Assembly (NCBI GenBank): GCA_045578865.1
Contig: JAZNLB010000008.1
Span: 62,001-126,000 of the forward strand
Direction of reading: 5' to 3'
Source of the DNA: RGIG2041 sp045578865
GTDB taxonomy: Bacteria > Bacillota > Clostridia > UBA1381 > UMGS1253
DNA: 64,000 nucleotides
Part shown: in pieces, positions 51,938-61,143 of the stretch
Numbering within the stretch: position 1 is the first letter of the stretch
Layout: every line of letters begins with the position of its first letter
Translations under genes and position numbers: made by a program
The notes under the pieces: generated by a model
Told to the model about the DNA's origin: nothing
What the model saw: the letters and a program-made list of their open reading frames with translations, nothing else
Databases searched by the model: none

Positions 51938-52543
51938 TTATTTTAATTTTTTATACTTACCATATAAATTAAGCACCATAATGAGCATGCTTATAATATG
52001 CACCATACGCAGCCGGATTATCCCGTCAAAATAAAAATCTGTTTTCGGATTGTCATAATGCGGTGTAACGCATACATCCAAATCTTTTTTCTTTAAGTTC
52101 AAATTGTTATACACCAATGCCGCCACGCCATACACAAGACCATAAGCCGCACCGGAAGCAATCCCCGTATGTGCCGCATCCGCAAAACCGAGGTCAAGAT
52201 GCATCACAAATTTTAAGATGCAAAGTTTATTTTTTAAATAAACCAGCGCGCGTACCGCATCTGCTTTGAGCGCATCCAAAAGCGATTCGTAATACCGAAG
52301 TTTATCCATAAAACTTTCAAACTCCGGTCCATTGCCCGTCTGATTTATCTGCGGTTGTTTTTCGTCGTTTTTTTCTTTTTTTCCATCAAAATCATTTTTT
52401 AAAACACGCAAACCGCAAACCCAAATACATAAACGCTTTTTATCTGCATTTTTACTGTATGCAAATTGAACACGCAAGCGCACGGGCAATATAAGAAAAA
52501 CCGCAATCAGCGCAAGACTGCAAACCAGCCAAATATAGCCCAT
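51938..52543 (-). CDS. DUF2953 membrane-anchored protein (YtfI-like)
   Basis: 201 aa. One N-terminal membrane helix (YIWLVCSLALIAVFLILPV), RLRVQFAY, a charged middle, then VMHLDLGFADAAHTGIASGAAYGLVYGVA and TPHYDNPKTDFYFDGIIRLRMVHII typical of DUF2953. Function unknown; nearly always next to gerW. ATG at 52541-52543 is preceded by AAGGGGTG; the GTG at 52555 lies inside that site. 15 bp after scpB. Confidence 0.88.
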   Translation of the reverse strand: MGYIWLVCSLALIAVFLILPVRLRVQFAYSKNADKKRLCIWVCGLRVLKNDFDGKKEKNDEKQPQINQTGNGPEFESFMDKLRYYESLLDALKADAVRALVYLKNKLCILKFVMHLDLGFADAAHTGIASGAAYGLVYGVAALVYNNLNLKKKDLDVCVTPHYDNPKTDFYFDGIIRLRMVHIISMLIMVLNLYGKYKKLK

Positions 52544-52558
52544 TGTCTGCAACACCCC

Positions 52559-53116
52559 TTAAATATCAATCGTGAGCTGACTTTCATCCGCCTCTTCCAA
52601 TTCAACATTTGTACTGATATCCGGCAAATCTTCTAGGCTTTTAAGACCGAATGTACGCAAAAACTCATTCGTTGTCACAAACAAAATCGGTTTACCGGGC
52701 GCATCCAGTCTACCATGTTCTTCAATCAGTCCCCGCTCCAAAAGTTTTGCCACTGCATAGTCACTGTTTACGCCGCGCACATACTCAATCGCACCGCGTG
52801 TAACGGGCTGATTATACGCAATGATACTCAGCGCCTCCATCGCCGCATTGGACAATCCTTGCTGTCTGCGAATGCCGGCAAGCGCCTGCACATAAGTATA
52901 ATACGACGGACGAGTACACATCTGATAACCATCATCAATTTCGATAATAGACAACCCACGGTTTTCATTATTGTAATAAGCAGTTAGCTCCTCCATGGCA
53001 CGAATAACCGCTTCGCGTTTTTCTTCCACAATTTCCGCTAATTTATCCGTCTTTACGGCTTCGCCCGCCGCAAACAATACACATTCCAAAATACATTGTA
53101 ATTTCTTATCAACCAT
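52559..53116 (-). CDS. scpB: Segregation and condensation protein B
   Basis: 185 aa kleisin-associated winged-helix protein of the SMC condensin. LECVLFAAGEAVKTDKLAEI, RGLSIIEIDDGYQMCTRPSYYTYV, LSNAAMEALSIIAYNQPVTRGAIEYVRGVNSDYAVAKLLERGLIEEHGR match ScpB. 12 bp after scpA. Confidence 0.95.
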   Translation of the reverse strand: MVDKKLQCILECVLFAAGEAVKTDKLAEIVEEKREAVIRAMEELTAYYNNENRGLSIIEIDDGYQMCTRPSYYTYVQALAGIRRQQGLSNAAMEALSIIAYNQPVTRGAIEYVRGVNSDYAVAKLLERGLIEEHGRLDAPGKPILFVTTNEFLRTFGLKSLEDLPDISTNVELEEADESQLTIDI

Positions 53117-53128
53117 TTAATTTTCCTC

Positions 53129-53845
53129 TCAAACCGCAGAGATAACAAAATCCCCTTTCTCTCGGTTATATATTGCTTTAATTTCATTGACTTTTATGAG
53201 TTCCAAAAGTGCCAGAAAAGTTGCAACCAGCTCAGGCTTGGTATACATACCTTCGAAAATATCGAAAAACAAGACTTGTTTGCCGCCGGATACAATTTCT
53301 TTTATATATACAACCTTGTCTTTAACGGAAACCTTTTCGCGCTGAACGATACTTTCAAATGTCTTTCTCGGCGGTGGAATTCTGCGCTTTGAGCGCTCTA
53401 AAATATCATTAAATGCAGAAATCAGCATGTCCACCGGATAGACCGTGGTATCCGGTTCAAGCGCAGGCTCAATATCCTCCGGTGCTTTAAAAAGCATATA
53501 CTTATAGGCATTTTCATGCTCTTTTAAAAATTCCATCGTAGACTTATAGCGCTGATATTCCAAAAGTCGCTGTACAAGTTCCGTTCTCGGGTCCTCTTCG
53601 TCAGCTTCCTCTGTGCGCGGTAAAAGCATCCGCGACTTAATGAGTAAAAGCTGGGATGCCATCACTGTAAACTCACTCGATATATCCAAATCCAGTTCCT
53701 TCATCGTTTCAAGCGCTTCCAAATACTGGTCCGTAATGGTCGCAATCGGAATATCGTAAATATTGACTTTGTTTTTTGAAATCAGGTGCAGCAGAAGTTC
53801 AATCGGTCCTTCAAAAACTTCTAACTTAAATGATATTTTTTCCAT
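53129..53845 (-). CDS. scpA: Segregation and condensation protein A
   Basis: 238 aa kleisin linking the SMC heads. N-terminal FKLEVFEGPIELLLHLISKNKVNIYDIPIATITDQYL and C-terminal VATFLALLELIKVNEIKAIYNREKGDFVI are typical. ATG at 53843-53845 with AGTAGG upstream. 12 bp after the M50 gene. Confidence 0.95.
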   Translation of the reverse strand: MEKISFKLEVFEGPIELLLHLISKNKVNIYDIPIATITDQYLEALETMKELDLDISSEFTVMASQLLLIKSRMLLPRTEEADEEDPRTELVQRLLEYQRYKSTMEFLKEHENAYKYMLFKAPEDIEPALEPDTTVYPVDMLISAFNDILERSKRRIPPPRKTFESIVQREKVSVKDKVVYIKEIVSGGKQVLFFDIFEGMYTKPELVATFLALLELIKVNEIKAIYNREKGDFVISAV

Positions 53846-53857
53846 AAGCAAAACCTA

Positions 53858-54601
53858 CTATACTATAAAACTGAGTACGAACTCAAAAAGCCATGCCCAA
53901 AACTTCACTATCCAGCTAAGCACATGCGTTGCCACAATCGAAATCCAATAGCTCAAATCTAAAAACCACGGCAAACGGTCGCCAAGTATAATCCAAAGCA
54001 TTAAAATTCCCATGCCATAGCGTTCGTACACTAAAATAAAGCGGTACGCACGCGCAGGCAAAAGCGAAAACAACACTTTCGAGCCATCGAGCGGCGGTAT
54101 AGGCAACAGATTAAATAACATCAGCCCAATATTTAACTGCACAATGATTTCCAGCATTGAAATTAAAATATAAATCGGTGCATTATCCTCTGCGATAAAC
54201 CATTGCGGAAAAAGCGCTGCCGTTACATAAAACTGTGCAATCCAAAGCCCTGCAAAGATAAAAGCAACGATTAAGTTTGAAATCGGGCCTGCGGCCGCAA
54301 TCAGCGCAGTATCACGCTTCGGCCTTTTTAACTGCCTGAAATCAAACGGTACGGGCTTTGCCCATCCGAAGCCAAAAAACAGCATACAAAGTGCGCCCAG
54401 TAAATCAAAATGCGCCAGTGGATTTATCGTAACTCTTCCCATCAGTTTCGCCGTAGGATCGCCTAATTTATACGCAATATAACCATGCGCCGCTTCATGC
54501 ACGCAAATGGCAATCAGCACAGCCGGAATTCGCATTAAAACAGTGATGATTATATCAATGATACCGGCGTTTGCGCCGAGCAATGTACCAATCATATCCA
54601 T
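53858..54601 (-). CDS. Site-2-type M50 membrane metalloprotease
   Basis: 247 aa with about six membrane helices. Zinc motif HEAAHGYIAYKLGD (HExxH) in the first part and NLLPIPPLDGSKVLFSLLP with the third ligand Asp; AAAGPISNLIVAF between. Belongs to the short M50 group (YwhC-like) lying beside scpA in many Clostridia. Substrate unknown; it is not obviously SpoIVFB since it lacks the CBS domain and context. Confidence 0.9.
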   Translation of the reverse strand: MDMIGTLLGANAGIIDIIITVLMRIPAVLIAICVHEAAHGYIAYKLGDPTAKLMGRVTINPLAHFDLLGALCMLFFGFGWAKPVPFDFRQLKRPKRDTALIAAAGPISNLIVAFIFAGLWIAQFYVTAALFPQWFIAEDNAPIYILISMLEIIVQLNIGLMLFNLLPIPPLDGSKVLFSLLPARAYRFILVYERYGMGILMLWIILGDRLPWFLDLSYWISIVATHVLSWIVKFWAWLFEFVLSFIV

Positions 54602-54632
54602 CCTCCGATGTGTAGTTTAGCCCTGTATCTGA

Positions 54633-56090
54633 TTATTGCACCACAGAAAGCCCCTTATACGACGAACCGAGCAAACGCGCCGCTTCGTTGAGTTGGTTAT
54701 CAATATACACCTCAAGTTCATCCGTTGTGTTTTGGATATGAATCTGTGTAATAATATCCAGCACACCCGTCGGTGTTATTCCGTTTACGCTCTGATAGTG
54801 GTATACGGCATTTTCAAGTTCAGCGCTGTATACATTGTCTAATTCGCCTGTGTTATAATCAAAATAACGCAGACGGCGTTTATATGCCGAAATACCTTCC
54901 GCTGTTTCGCCGGGCGTGAATGCCGAGCAAAATACCAACGGCTCTATATCCGTTCTTCCCATGCGTACTTCACGGTTTTCTACCGTGACATCCGGCGTAA
55001 TACCTACTTTGTTGATTTTTTTACCGTTTCTTGTAAAATACTCGCCCGTTGTTAATTTACACATACGGTCGGCATACAACGAAAATACTGACTGCGTTAC
55101 CGCCTTGCCGAATGTTTTTGTCCCGACAAGTTTCGATATACCTGAATCCTGCAATGCACTTGCTAAAATTTCCGCCGCGCTTGCCGTATTATCATTTACG
55201 AGTGTACAAAGTTTGTATTTCGGCTTCTTCAAATACGATTTATAAGCATAGCTCACTTTATTTGCTTTTGTATAATGCGTTATAATCGTGCCTTCCGGTA
55301 CAAACATTCTCCCAATTTCAATAGCGGACTCGACATAACCGCCGCCATTGTCACGCAAATCGAGAATAATTTTCTTTATACCCAATTTATCAAACGCAGC
55401 CAGAGCCTCTTCTACTTCTCTCGCTGTTGCACTGGCAAAAGAATGAATTGCGATATAGCCCGTGTCCGGTGCAAGCACTGTATAAGAAGCAGTCTTTCCA
55501 TTCAGTTCCGTGCGTGTTATCACGACATCAATTTCTTCTTTTCCGCGCAAAAGCGTGACCAAAACATTTGTCCCAATCTCACCACGCAATTTGTAACTTA
55601 CATATTCAAGGCTGCGCCCCTCCAATTTTTCGCCATCTACGGCATAGACAATATCTCCTGCCTGCACCCCTGCATGCACAGCCGGACTGTCCGGAAGCGT
55701 GCCCGTAATATACACATAAGGCGCGCGTTTTTCCAAATAAACGCCAATGCCGCCGAATACACCTTCTAAATTATTCACAAAGTTTTTAAATTCATCTGCG
55801 GTATAAAACTCAGAATAATCGTCAAAACTTGCAAACAACGCTTCAAAAAATGTGTCGAGCATCTTCGGATTCTCATTGAGCATTGTTGTAATCATGCGCT
55901 CATAAATCTGCTCTTGTGTCACATCAAACTGATACATGTCCACAACATCGCCGAATACAACATCGAAAAACGACGATTCAGTGGACGGGCGAATTATTTT
56001 TAAATAGTTTTCCTCCTGTGCAGAAACAGATATACCAAACGCTATCATCATCGCAAGCAAGAGCGACAATATTCTTTTTATAGATTTCAT
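54633..56090 (-). CDS. C-terminal processing (S41) peptidase with PDZ domain
   Basis: 485 aa exported protease. Signal peptide (SIKRILSLLLAMMIAFGISVSA), PDZ domain (~115-185, FGGIGVYLEKRAPYVYITGTLPDSPAVHAGVQAGDIV), S41 domain with ILDLRDNGGGYVESAIEI, catalytic Ser in NDNTASAAEILASAL and Lys in GTKTFGKAVTQ, and a C-terminal peptidoglycan-binding-like helix domain (AVYHYQSVNGITPTG). CtpA/CtpB type; CtpB acts in sigma-K activation in Bacillus. ATG at 56088-56090 preferred over the GTG at 56099 because of the AAAGGCGG site. Confidence 0.92.
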   Translation of the reverse strand: MKSIKRILSLLLAMMIAFGISVSAQEENYLKIIRPSTESSFFDVVFGDVVDMYQFDVTQEQIYERMITTMLNENPKMLDTFFEALFASFDDYSEFYTADEFKNFVNNLEGVFGGIGVYLEKRAPYVYITGTLPDSPAVHAGVQAGDIVYAVDGEKLEGRSLEYVSYKLRGEIGTNVLVTLLRGKEEIDVVITRTELNGKTASYTVLAPDTGYIAIHSFASATAREVEEALAAFDKLGIKKIILDLRDNGGGYVESAIEIGRMFVPEGTIITHYTKANKVSYAYKSYLKKPKYKLCTLVNDNTASAAEILASALQDSGISKLVGTKTFGKAVTQSVFSLYADRMCKLTTGEYFTRNGKKINKVGITPDVTVENREVRMGRTDIEPLVFCSAFTPGETAEGISAYKRRLRYFDYNTGELDNVYSAELENAVYHYQSVNGITPTGVLDIITQIHIQNTTDELEVYIDNQLNEAARLLGSSYKGLSVVQ

Positions 56091-56118
56091 AATATCCACC
56101 GCCTTTCAAAAGCGCAAT

Positions 56119-57795
56119 TTACATTCTTTCCGGAGCCGAGATAGAAAGCATATTCAAAACATTGGAAAGTACAATTCTGCACGAATCAACAAGCTTAAGT
56201 CTCGCCGCCATCAATGCATAATCCTCCTGTCGAACATAACAAGCATTGTAGAAGGCATGAAATACCGTTGCCAAATCCACGCAGTAACGCGTTAAACGGC
56301 TCGGCTCATACGCCTTAGCCGCAATCTCAATTTCCTGCGGTAAATCTGCAAGTTTTTTCATTAAGTCAATCTCCTGCGGCTCTTTTAAGCATGACAAATC
56401 AATTTCGGCAACCGGCGAAACCGCAACACCTTCGCCTGCAAGCAAGGACAAAATACTGCAAATACGGGCGTGTGCATACTGCACATAGTACACCGGATTT
56501 TCGCTCGATTCCTCCACCGCAAGGTCCAAATCAAATACCATATGGCTGTCCGCCTGGCGCATATTAAAGAAAAACCTTGCCGCATCTACGCTTGTATCTT
56601 CCAGTAAATCATTAAGCGTTACTGCCTTACCCGTACGCTTGCTCATTCTGACAATCTCGCCATCTTGCATTAGGCGCACAAGTTGCATAATCACAACATC
56701 GAGTTTATCTGCATCAATACCGATCGCACTGAGCGCATTTTTCATGCGGGCTACATGTCCATAATGGTCAGCACCCCAGATATTGATGGCTTTATCAAAC
56801 TTGCGTTCTTCAATCTTATTTCGGTGGTACGCAACATCTGCCGCAAAATAGGTTGGAATACCGTTTGCACGCACTAAAACTTCGTCCTTTTCTTCGCCGA
56901 AGTCTGTTGCTTTAAACCAAAGCGCACCGTCTTTTTCATAAGTGTGGCCGTTTTGTACAAACAAGTTAATTGTCTCCTGTACCGCACCGCCCTCGTGCAA
57001 ACCGCTTTCACGGAACCAGATATCGTAATAAATTCTATACTTTTCCAAATCTGCTTTCAACGCATCAATGTTAAGTTCAAGCGCGTATGCCACAAGCGCA
57101 TCCTTACGCACCTGCTCATCTGCATCTACATATTTGTCTGCATGGATTTTTGCAAAATTTGCCGCATGCACACGAATATCCTCGCCCTGATAACCATCTT
57201 CCGGAAAAGCAATGGCATCCTCACCTTTATAAATCTGCAAATAGCGTGCGTTGAGGGAGTTTGCAAATTTCTCAATCTGGTTGCCGGCATCGTTGATATA
57301 AAACTCACGGGTTACATCGTAGCCCGCCCATTCCAAAAGTGCAGCAAGACAGTCGCCCAAAGCGCCGCCGCGTGCGTTACCCATATGCATAGGGCCGGTT
57401 GGGTTTGCAGATACAAATTCTACATTATAACGCTTGCCTTTACCAAGATTGATTTTTCCGTAATTTTCTTTTTGTGTTTCAATTTCTTCAAGGACCGGAT
57501 ACACCCAAGAAGTATCTAAATAAAAATTGATAAAACCTGCACCCGCTACCTCGCACTTTGCAATTTTGGAAGACGGTGCCATATGTGCAACAATCGCTTC
57601 CGCAATGGCGCGCGGCGGCTGACGCAGTGACTTTGCAAGCATCATAGCCACATTGGTCGAATAATCGCCATTTGTTTTTTCTCTCGGTTCTTCCAAATGA
57701 ATCTCTACCGCAAGCGGCGTTTCGGCAAAGGCTGCATTGTATGCAGATTCAATCATTTCCTTTAATTCTATTCTCAACTGTTCAATAAGTGCCAT
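56119..57795 (-). CDS. argS: Arginyl-tRNA synthetase
   Basis: 558 aa class I synthetase. N-terminal Add1 domain, HIGH variant in VSANPTGPMHMGNARGGALGD, KMSKS-like VRMSKRTGKAVTL, and a C-terminal DALR anticodon-binding domain ending SAPERM. Normal length. 18 bp after the DUF1934 gene, the same order as ywiB-argS in Bacillus. No T-box leader precedes it. Confidence 0.97.
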   Translation of the reverse strand: MALIEQLRIELKEMIESAYNAAFAETPLAVEIHLEEPREKTNGDYSTNVAMMLAKSLRQPPRAIAEAIVAHMAPSSKIAKCEVAGAGFINFYLDTSWVYPVLEEIETQKENYGKINLGKGKRYNVEFVSANPTGPMHMGNARGGALGDCLAALLEWAGYDVTREFYINDAGNQIEKFANSLNARYLQIYKGEDAIAFPEDGYQGEDIRVHAANFAKIHADKYVDADEQVRKDALVAYALELNIDALKADLEKYRIYYDIWFRESGLHEGGAVQETINLFVQNGHTYEKDGALWFKATDFGEEKDEVLVRANGIPTYFAADVAYHRNKIEERKFDKAINIWGADHYGHVARMKNALSAIGIDADKLDVVIMQLVRLMQDGEIVRMSKRTGKAVTLNDLLEDTSVDAARFFFNMRQADSHMVFDLDLAVEESSENPVYYVQYAHARICSILSLLAGEGVAVSPVAEIDLSCLKEPQEIDLMKKLADLPQEIEIAAKAYEPSRLTRYCVDLATVFHAFYNACYVRQEDYALMAARLKLVDSCRIVLSNVLNMLSISAPERM

Positions 57796-57813
57796 TTCTG
57801 TTTTTTTTCCTTT

Positions 57814-58233
57814 CTATGCTTCCACTTTTGTAATTTCCATTATGATTTTTGCATCCGACACACTACCGCCAAGTACCAATTCATACCACAGTTCAATGCT
57901 GCCGCCCTGCAAATTGATATCCACAAAAATGCGGTCCGTTCGCACCTCCATGTCCATATCACCGTATTCAATGCCATAGCTGCTTTTATGTAAATAATTA
58001 TTTTTAAACAGCATCGTTGATTGCACACTGCCCGTATGTATCACGCACACGCTCACCGCATCCACAACCACCTTGGTATGACACGCCTGCTGTGTATCGT
58101 CATACTCAATCACATAAGCATCATCGTTTTTATACAAAATACCGCTCGCCTCTAATTCCGAGCGCAGGATGTCGCCGTCCGTGACAATTTTCGATAGCGT
58201 ATGTACCGTTACATTAGTATTTGTCGATGTCAA
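57814..58233 (-). CDS. DUF1934 family protein (YwiB-like)
   Basis: 139 aa small beta-barrel (calycin-like) protein. GDILRSELEASGILYKNDDAYVIEYDD, IHTGSVQSTMLFKNNYLHKSSYGIEYGDMDMEVRT and INLQGGSIELWYEL follow DUF1934. Function unknown. The only in-frame start fitting the family is TTG at 58231-58233, preceded by GGTGAG, and it overlaps the end of murI by 20 bp. Always near argS. Confidence 0.83.
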   Translation of the reverse strand: MTSTNTNVTVHTLSKIVTDGDILRSELEASGILYKNDDAYVIEYDDTQQACHTKVVVDAVSVCVIHTGSVQSTMLFKNNYLHKSSYGIEYGDMDMEVRTDRIFVDINLQGGSIELWYELVLGGSVSDAKIIMEITKVEA

Positions 58234-59023
58234 TTTTACTCACCATACCTTCTATCTCGCTTTGCAAAAACAGTCCGCCCAGAGCTTCAAAATTGTCCAC
58301 CTCATCGCTGACATAGTAGCAACATACACCGCCCGTTTTCTTTGCGGATAATAATTCTTGCATTTCCAAAAGCGAACGAATATATTTTGCCATCGCTTCG
58401 CCGACATCAATGAGCGCAACTTCATCGCCCAAAACATCCGCTATCGTCTTACGCAAAAGCGGATAATGCGTACATCCCATAATCAATGTGTCCGCACCGC
58501 TTTGCACAATCTCTTCTAAGTACTCCGATGCCACCAGATGCGCCACCTCACTGTCCAAATGTCCGTTTTCAACAAGCGGCACAAACAACGGGCACGCCTT
58601 GGAATAAACCACCGCATCAGAACAAAGGCGACAAATCACTTTTTTATATGCTTCGCTTTTTATAGTTGCCGAGGTTGCAATCACGGCAATCTTTTTATTT
58701 TTAGAAGCCGCAATGGCGCTTTTTGCCGCCTGCTCAAGCACGCCGAACACAGGCACATCAAAACCGCTCGCCAATTCCGGCAACGCAACAGCGCTCGCTG
58801 TTCCGCAAGCGGCGACAACCATTTTAACATCAAAACTTTGTAAAAAACGAATGTCCTGGGATACATATTTGAGCAATGTCTGTTTCGAGCGTCCGCCATA
58901 GGGTATGCGCTGCGTATCTCCAAAATATACAATATTCTCTCCCGGAAGAATTTCACGCATTTTTTTTACAACCGTCAGGCCACCTAAGCCCGAGTCAAAA
59001 ACACCGATAGGTCTGTTGTCCAT
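58214..59023 (-). CDS. murI: Glutamate racemase
   Basis: 269 aa. Makes D-glutamate for peptidoglycan. NRPIGVFDSGLGGLTVVKKMREILPGE with catalytic Asp, VVAACGTASAVAL with the first catalytic Cys, and LIMGCTHYPLLRKTI with the second. ATG at 59021-59023 with GAGG 6 nt upstream; an ATG two codons earlier is too near that site. First gene of the nine-gene operon. Confidence 0.96.
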   Translation of the reverse strand: MDNRPIGVFDSGLGGLTVVKKMREILPGENIVYFGDTQRIPYGGRSKQTLLKYVSQDIRFLQSFDVKMVVAACGTASAVALPELASGFDVPVFGVLEQAAKSAIAASKNKKIAVIATSATIKSEAYKKVICRLCSDAVVYSKACPLFVPLVENGHLDSEVAHLVASEYLEEIVQSGADTLIMGCTHYPLLRKTIADVLGDEVALIDVGEAMAKYIRSLLEMQELLSAKKTGGVCCYYVSDEVDNFEALGGLFLQSEIEGMVSKIDIDKY

Positions 59024-59055
59024 AGCCATCCTCACTATATCATTTTATATAGTAT

Positions 59056-59084
59056 ATTTTACTCCTTTTACGCAATTTTTGCAA
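59056..59084 (-). promoter_or_regulatory. Promoter of the murI-to-gerW operon
   Basis: Minus strand TTGCAA, 17-bp spacer, TAAAAT, about 30 nt before the murI ATG. Confidence 0.72.
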
Positions 59085-59251
59085 GTAAAACTTATAAATT
59101 ACTAAATTTGATAAACAAAATAAGTAGTGTCACGCATACGCGCACAAACAACTATTCTACGCAAAGCATTTCCGAGACTCAAAGTATGAGATAGAGAAAA
59201 ATCTTTAAGAGGTCTGAGACCGCATTCGCGAAAAAAATCAAATCAGTCGCG
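59085..59251. other. Intergenic stretch without recognised gene
   Basis: 167 bp between the murI promoter and the thiT terminator. No open frame with a ribosome site, no tRNA and no strong hairpin seen. A small RNA cannot be excluded. Confidence 0.4.
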
Positions 59252-59302
59252 CACAATAAAAACAAGGGAGCAAGCAGGCAATTTTCCCCTCTTACTCCCC
59301 TT
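59252..59302 (-). terminator. Terminator of thiT
   Basis: Stem GGGAGTAAG / CTTGCTCCC (minus strand, one mismatch) with a long loop, then TTGTTTTTATT. Starts about 10 bp after the thiT stop. Confidence 0.65.
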
Positions 59303-59312
59303 TTTAATTAAA

Positions 59313-59951
59313 TTATTTTGCCTGCAACAGATTAGCACGCAAAAGTGCAAAGTATACCGCTGGCGTAACCAATGCGGTAATTAAAATTTCCGGCAGCATA
59401 TAAAGTCCGTTGTAAAATACGGAATAGGCCACCGAAAGCGCTGTGCCGTTAAAGGTCTGCAATATAGTTTGCCCGATGCGGTAAAATCCTTCCTGCGAAA
59501 AAAACCATTCCGCCCACGCACCAAAAAACATCGTGCCGGATATGATATGTACCAGATAACGAAGCAACAGTGCAAAAATGCTCCCAAGACATATCGCCAG
59601 ATATTTATTTTTCAGTTTTTGTGCAAACACGCCGCCGAAGCCCAATACTGTATACGCAATTACATAGTCCAAAAGACAGATGCATATCGCCTGCCACACC
59701 AGCATTTGACTTTCGCCCGGCAGGAAAAATGCGGCTACAGTTTTTGCTCCGAGCAACATTTGAATTAAACTAAACACAAATCCGGAAAACAGACCGTATT
59801 TCGTGCCGTACACAAAGGCAATCAGTACAATCGGCATCATAGAGGCAATCGTTACACCGCCACCAAACGGCAACGAAAACGGTTGCAAGATGCTTAACAC
59901 CGTTGCCAGCGCAATCATCATCGCACTTGTGACCATTCTTTTTGTTTTCAT
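59313..59951 (-). CDS. thiT: Thiamine ECF-transporter substrate-binding subunit ThiT
   Basis: 212 aa with about six membrane helices. TSAMMIALATVLSILQPFSLPFGGGVTIASMMPIVLIAFVYG and LLRYLVHIISGTMFFGAWAEWFF (thiamine pocket aromatic residues) match ThiT, the S component that binds thiamine and uses a shared energising EcfA-A'-T module encoded elsewhere. Start ATG at 59949-59951 with AAAGGAG 8 nt upstream. Its leader carries a TPP riboswitch, which strongly supports the thiamine assignment. Confidence 0.95.
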   Translation of the reverse strand: MKTKRMVTSAMMIALATVLSILQPFSLPFGGGVTIASMMPIVLIAFVYGTKYGLFSGFVFSLIQMLLGAKTVAAFFLPGESQMLVWQAICICLLDYVIAYTVLGFGGVFAQKLKNKYLAICLGSIFALLLRYLVHIISGTMFFGAWAEWFFSQEGFYRIGQTILQTFNGTALSVAYSVFYNGLYMLPEILITALVTPAVYFALLRANLLQAK

Positions 59952-60035
59952 TTTCTTCACTCCTTTGTTTTTCAAAGGCAGTAAGGTATTGTTTTTTTCC
60001 TTTTCGAAGCCTTGCTTTCTTCTGCAGCAGAAAAC

Positions 60036-60066
60036 AAAAAAATCGCTATGCGTAGGGCACAGCGAT
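60036..60066 (-). terminator. Riboswitch-controlled terminator of thiT
   Basis: Minus strand stem ATCGCTGTG / CATAGCGAT with loop CCCTACG and T6. The loop is exactly complementary to CGTAGGG at the 3' end of the TPP aptamer (60082-60088), so that pairing would form the antiterminator when TPP is absent. Confidence 0.88.
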
Positions 60067-60079
60067 ACTTGGCTTGATT

Positions 60080-60174
60080 TTCCCTACGTTGGCATTATCC
60101 AAATCAGGTTTTACGGGTAAAAACGACAATACGTTTACTCTCAGCTTGCTTGTGCAAGCTCCCCTTTGTCGTGG
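60080..60174 (-). promoter_or_regulatory. TPP riboswitch (THI element) controlling thiT
   Basis: Minus strand carries the THI-box elements in order: AAAGGGGAGC, GCTGAGAG (60137-60145), ACCCGTAAAACCTGATTTGG, ATAATGCCAACGTAGGGA. These are the pyrimidine- and pyrophosphate-sensing helices of the TPP aptamer. Followed by a terminator, so TPP is expected to stop transcription before thiT. Confidence 0.96.
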
Positions 60175-60176
60175 TT

Positions 60177-60205
60177 ATTATAATACATTTGTAACCATCT
60201 GTCAA
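60177..60205 (-). promoter_or_regulatory. Promoter of the thiT riboswitch transcript
   Basis: Minus strand TTGACA, 17-bp spacer, TATAAT; transcription would start at the edge of the aptamer near 60170. The -35 box lies 6 bp from the rluD stop. Confidence 0.88.
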
Positions 60206-60210
60206 GAGTT

Positions 60211-61143
60211 TTATGTTTGTGGATACTGTTTGCGGATTTTTTCAAGCGTATCCGTAAAATAATCCGGCAACGGCGCTTCAAACTCCATCGTTTCTCCACT
60301 TGTCGGATGCACAAACCGAATGTGTTTTGCGTGCAAAAGTTGCCCATTTAGTTTAAAAGGCTCTTTTTTGATGCCATAAACAGGATCGCCGACAATGCTG
60401 TGCCCGAGGTATGCCATGTGCACACGAATCTGATGCGTTCTGCCCGTTTTTAATTTGCAGGCAACCAGCGTATATTTGCCGTAGCGCTCCAGCACCGTTA
60501 CATCAGTAACGGCTTCGCGCGCATTTTTGGTTGTAACGCACATCTTTTTACGGTCGGACGGGCTTCTGCCGATCGGTAAATCAATATGCAGTTCGTCTTC
60601 TTTAATATTGCCGTTGACAATCGCATAATACATACGCGACAAACTTCTGTCTTTTAATTGTTCAGAAAGATCACGGTGCGCTGCATCTGTTTTTGCTACA
60701 ATCAAAAGCCCACTTGTATCTTTGTCTATTCGATGAACAATGCCCGGACGAAGAACTCCGCCGATACCCGAAAGCTTATCTTTACAATAATACAAAAGAG
60801 CATTAACCAAAGTTCCTGTTGTATTGCCTGCGCCGGGATGCACGACCATACCCTGTTTTTTATGAATTACCAAAAGCACATCATCTTCGTAAACAATATC
60901 GAGCGCAATATCTTCCGCTAAAACTTGCGTATCAACCGGCTCAGGAATTTCCACATCAATCTCGTCACCGGCTTTTAAGGTATACTTTTTATTCAGCGCT
61001 GCACCGCCAAGCGTTACAAAACCGCCCTCAATCAGTTTTACGCCGTATGAACGCGATATGTTATCAATTTGCTGTGCAACAAAGGCATCTAAGCGCATGC
61101 CGACTTGCTCAGTTTCAACAGTCAGATTATAAATTTCCGCCAT
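60211..61143 (-). CDS. rluD: RluD-family 23S rRNA pseudouridine synthase
   Basis: 310 aa. N-terminal S4 domain (MRLDAFVAQQIDNISRSYGVKLIEGGFVTLGG), then the RluA-type catalytic domain with PGIVHRIDKDTSGLLIVAKTD (catalytic Asp), TLVNALLYY and GRTHQIRVHMAYLGHSIVGDPVYG. Modifies uridines in helix 69 or similar. ATG at 61141-61143, preceded by GGAGCG; overlaps lspA by 17 bp. Confidence 0.93.
   Translation of the reverse strand: MAEIYNLTVETEQVGMRLDAFVAQQIDNISRSYGVKLIEGGFVTLGGAALNKKYTLKAGDEIDVEIPEPVDTQVLAEDIALDIVYEDDVLLVIHKKQGMVVHPGAGNTTGTLVNALLYYCKDKLSGIGGVLRPGIVHRIDKDTSGLLIVAKTDAAHRDLSEQLKDRSLSRMYYAIVNGNIKEDELHIDLPIGRSPSDRKKMCVTTKNAREAVTDVTVLERYGKYTLVACKLKTGRTHQIRVHMAYLGHSIVGDPVYGIKKEPFKLNGQLLHAKHIRFVHPTSGETMEFEAPLPDYFTDTLEKIRKQYPQT

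Noticed and set aside
57796..57813. T-box leader for argS
   Set aside because: Only 18 bp separate argS from the upstream gene of the same operon; no room for a T-box.
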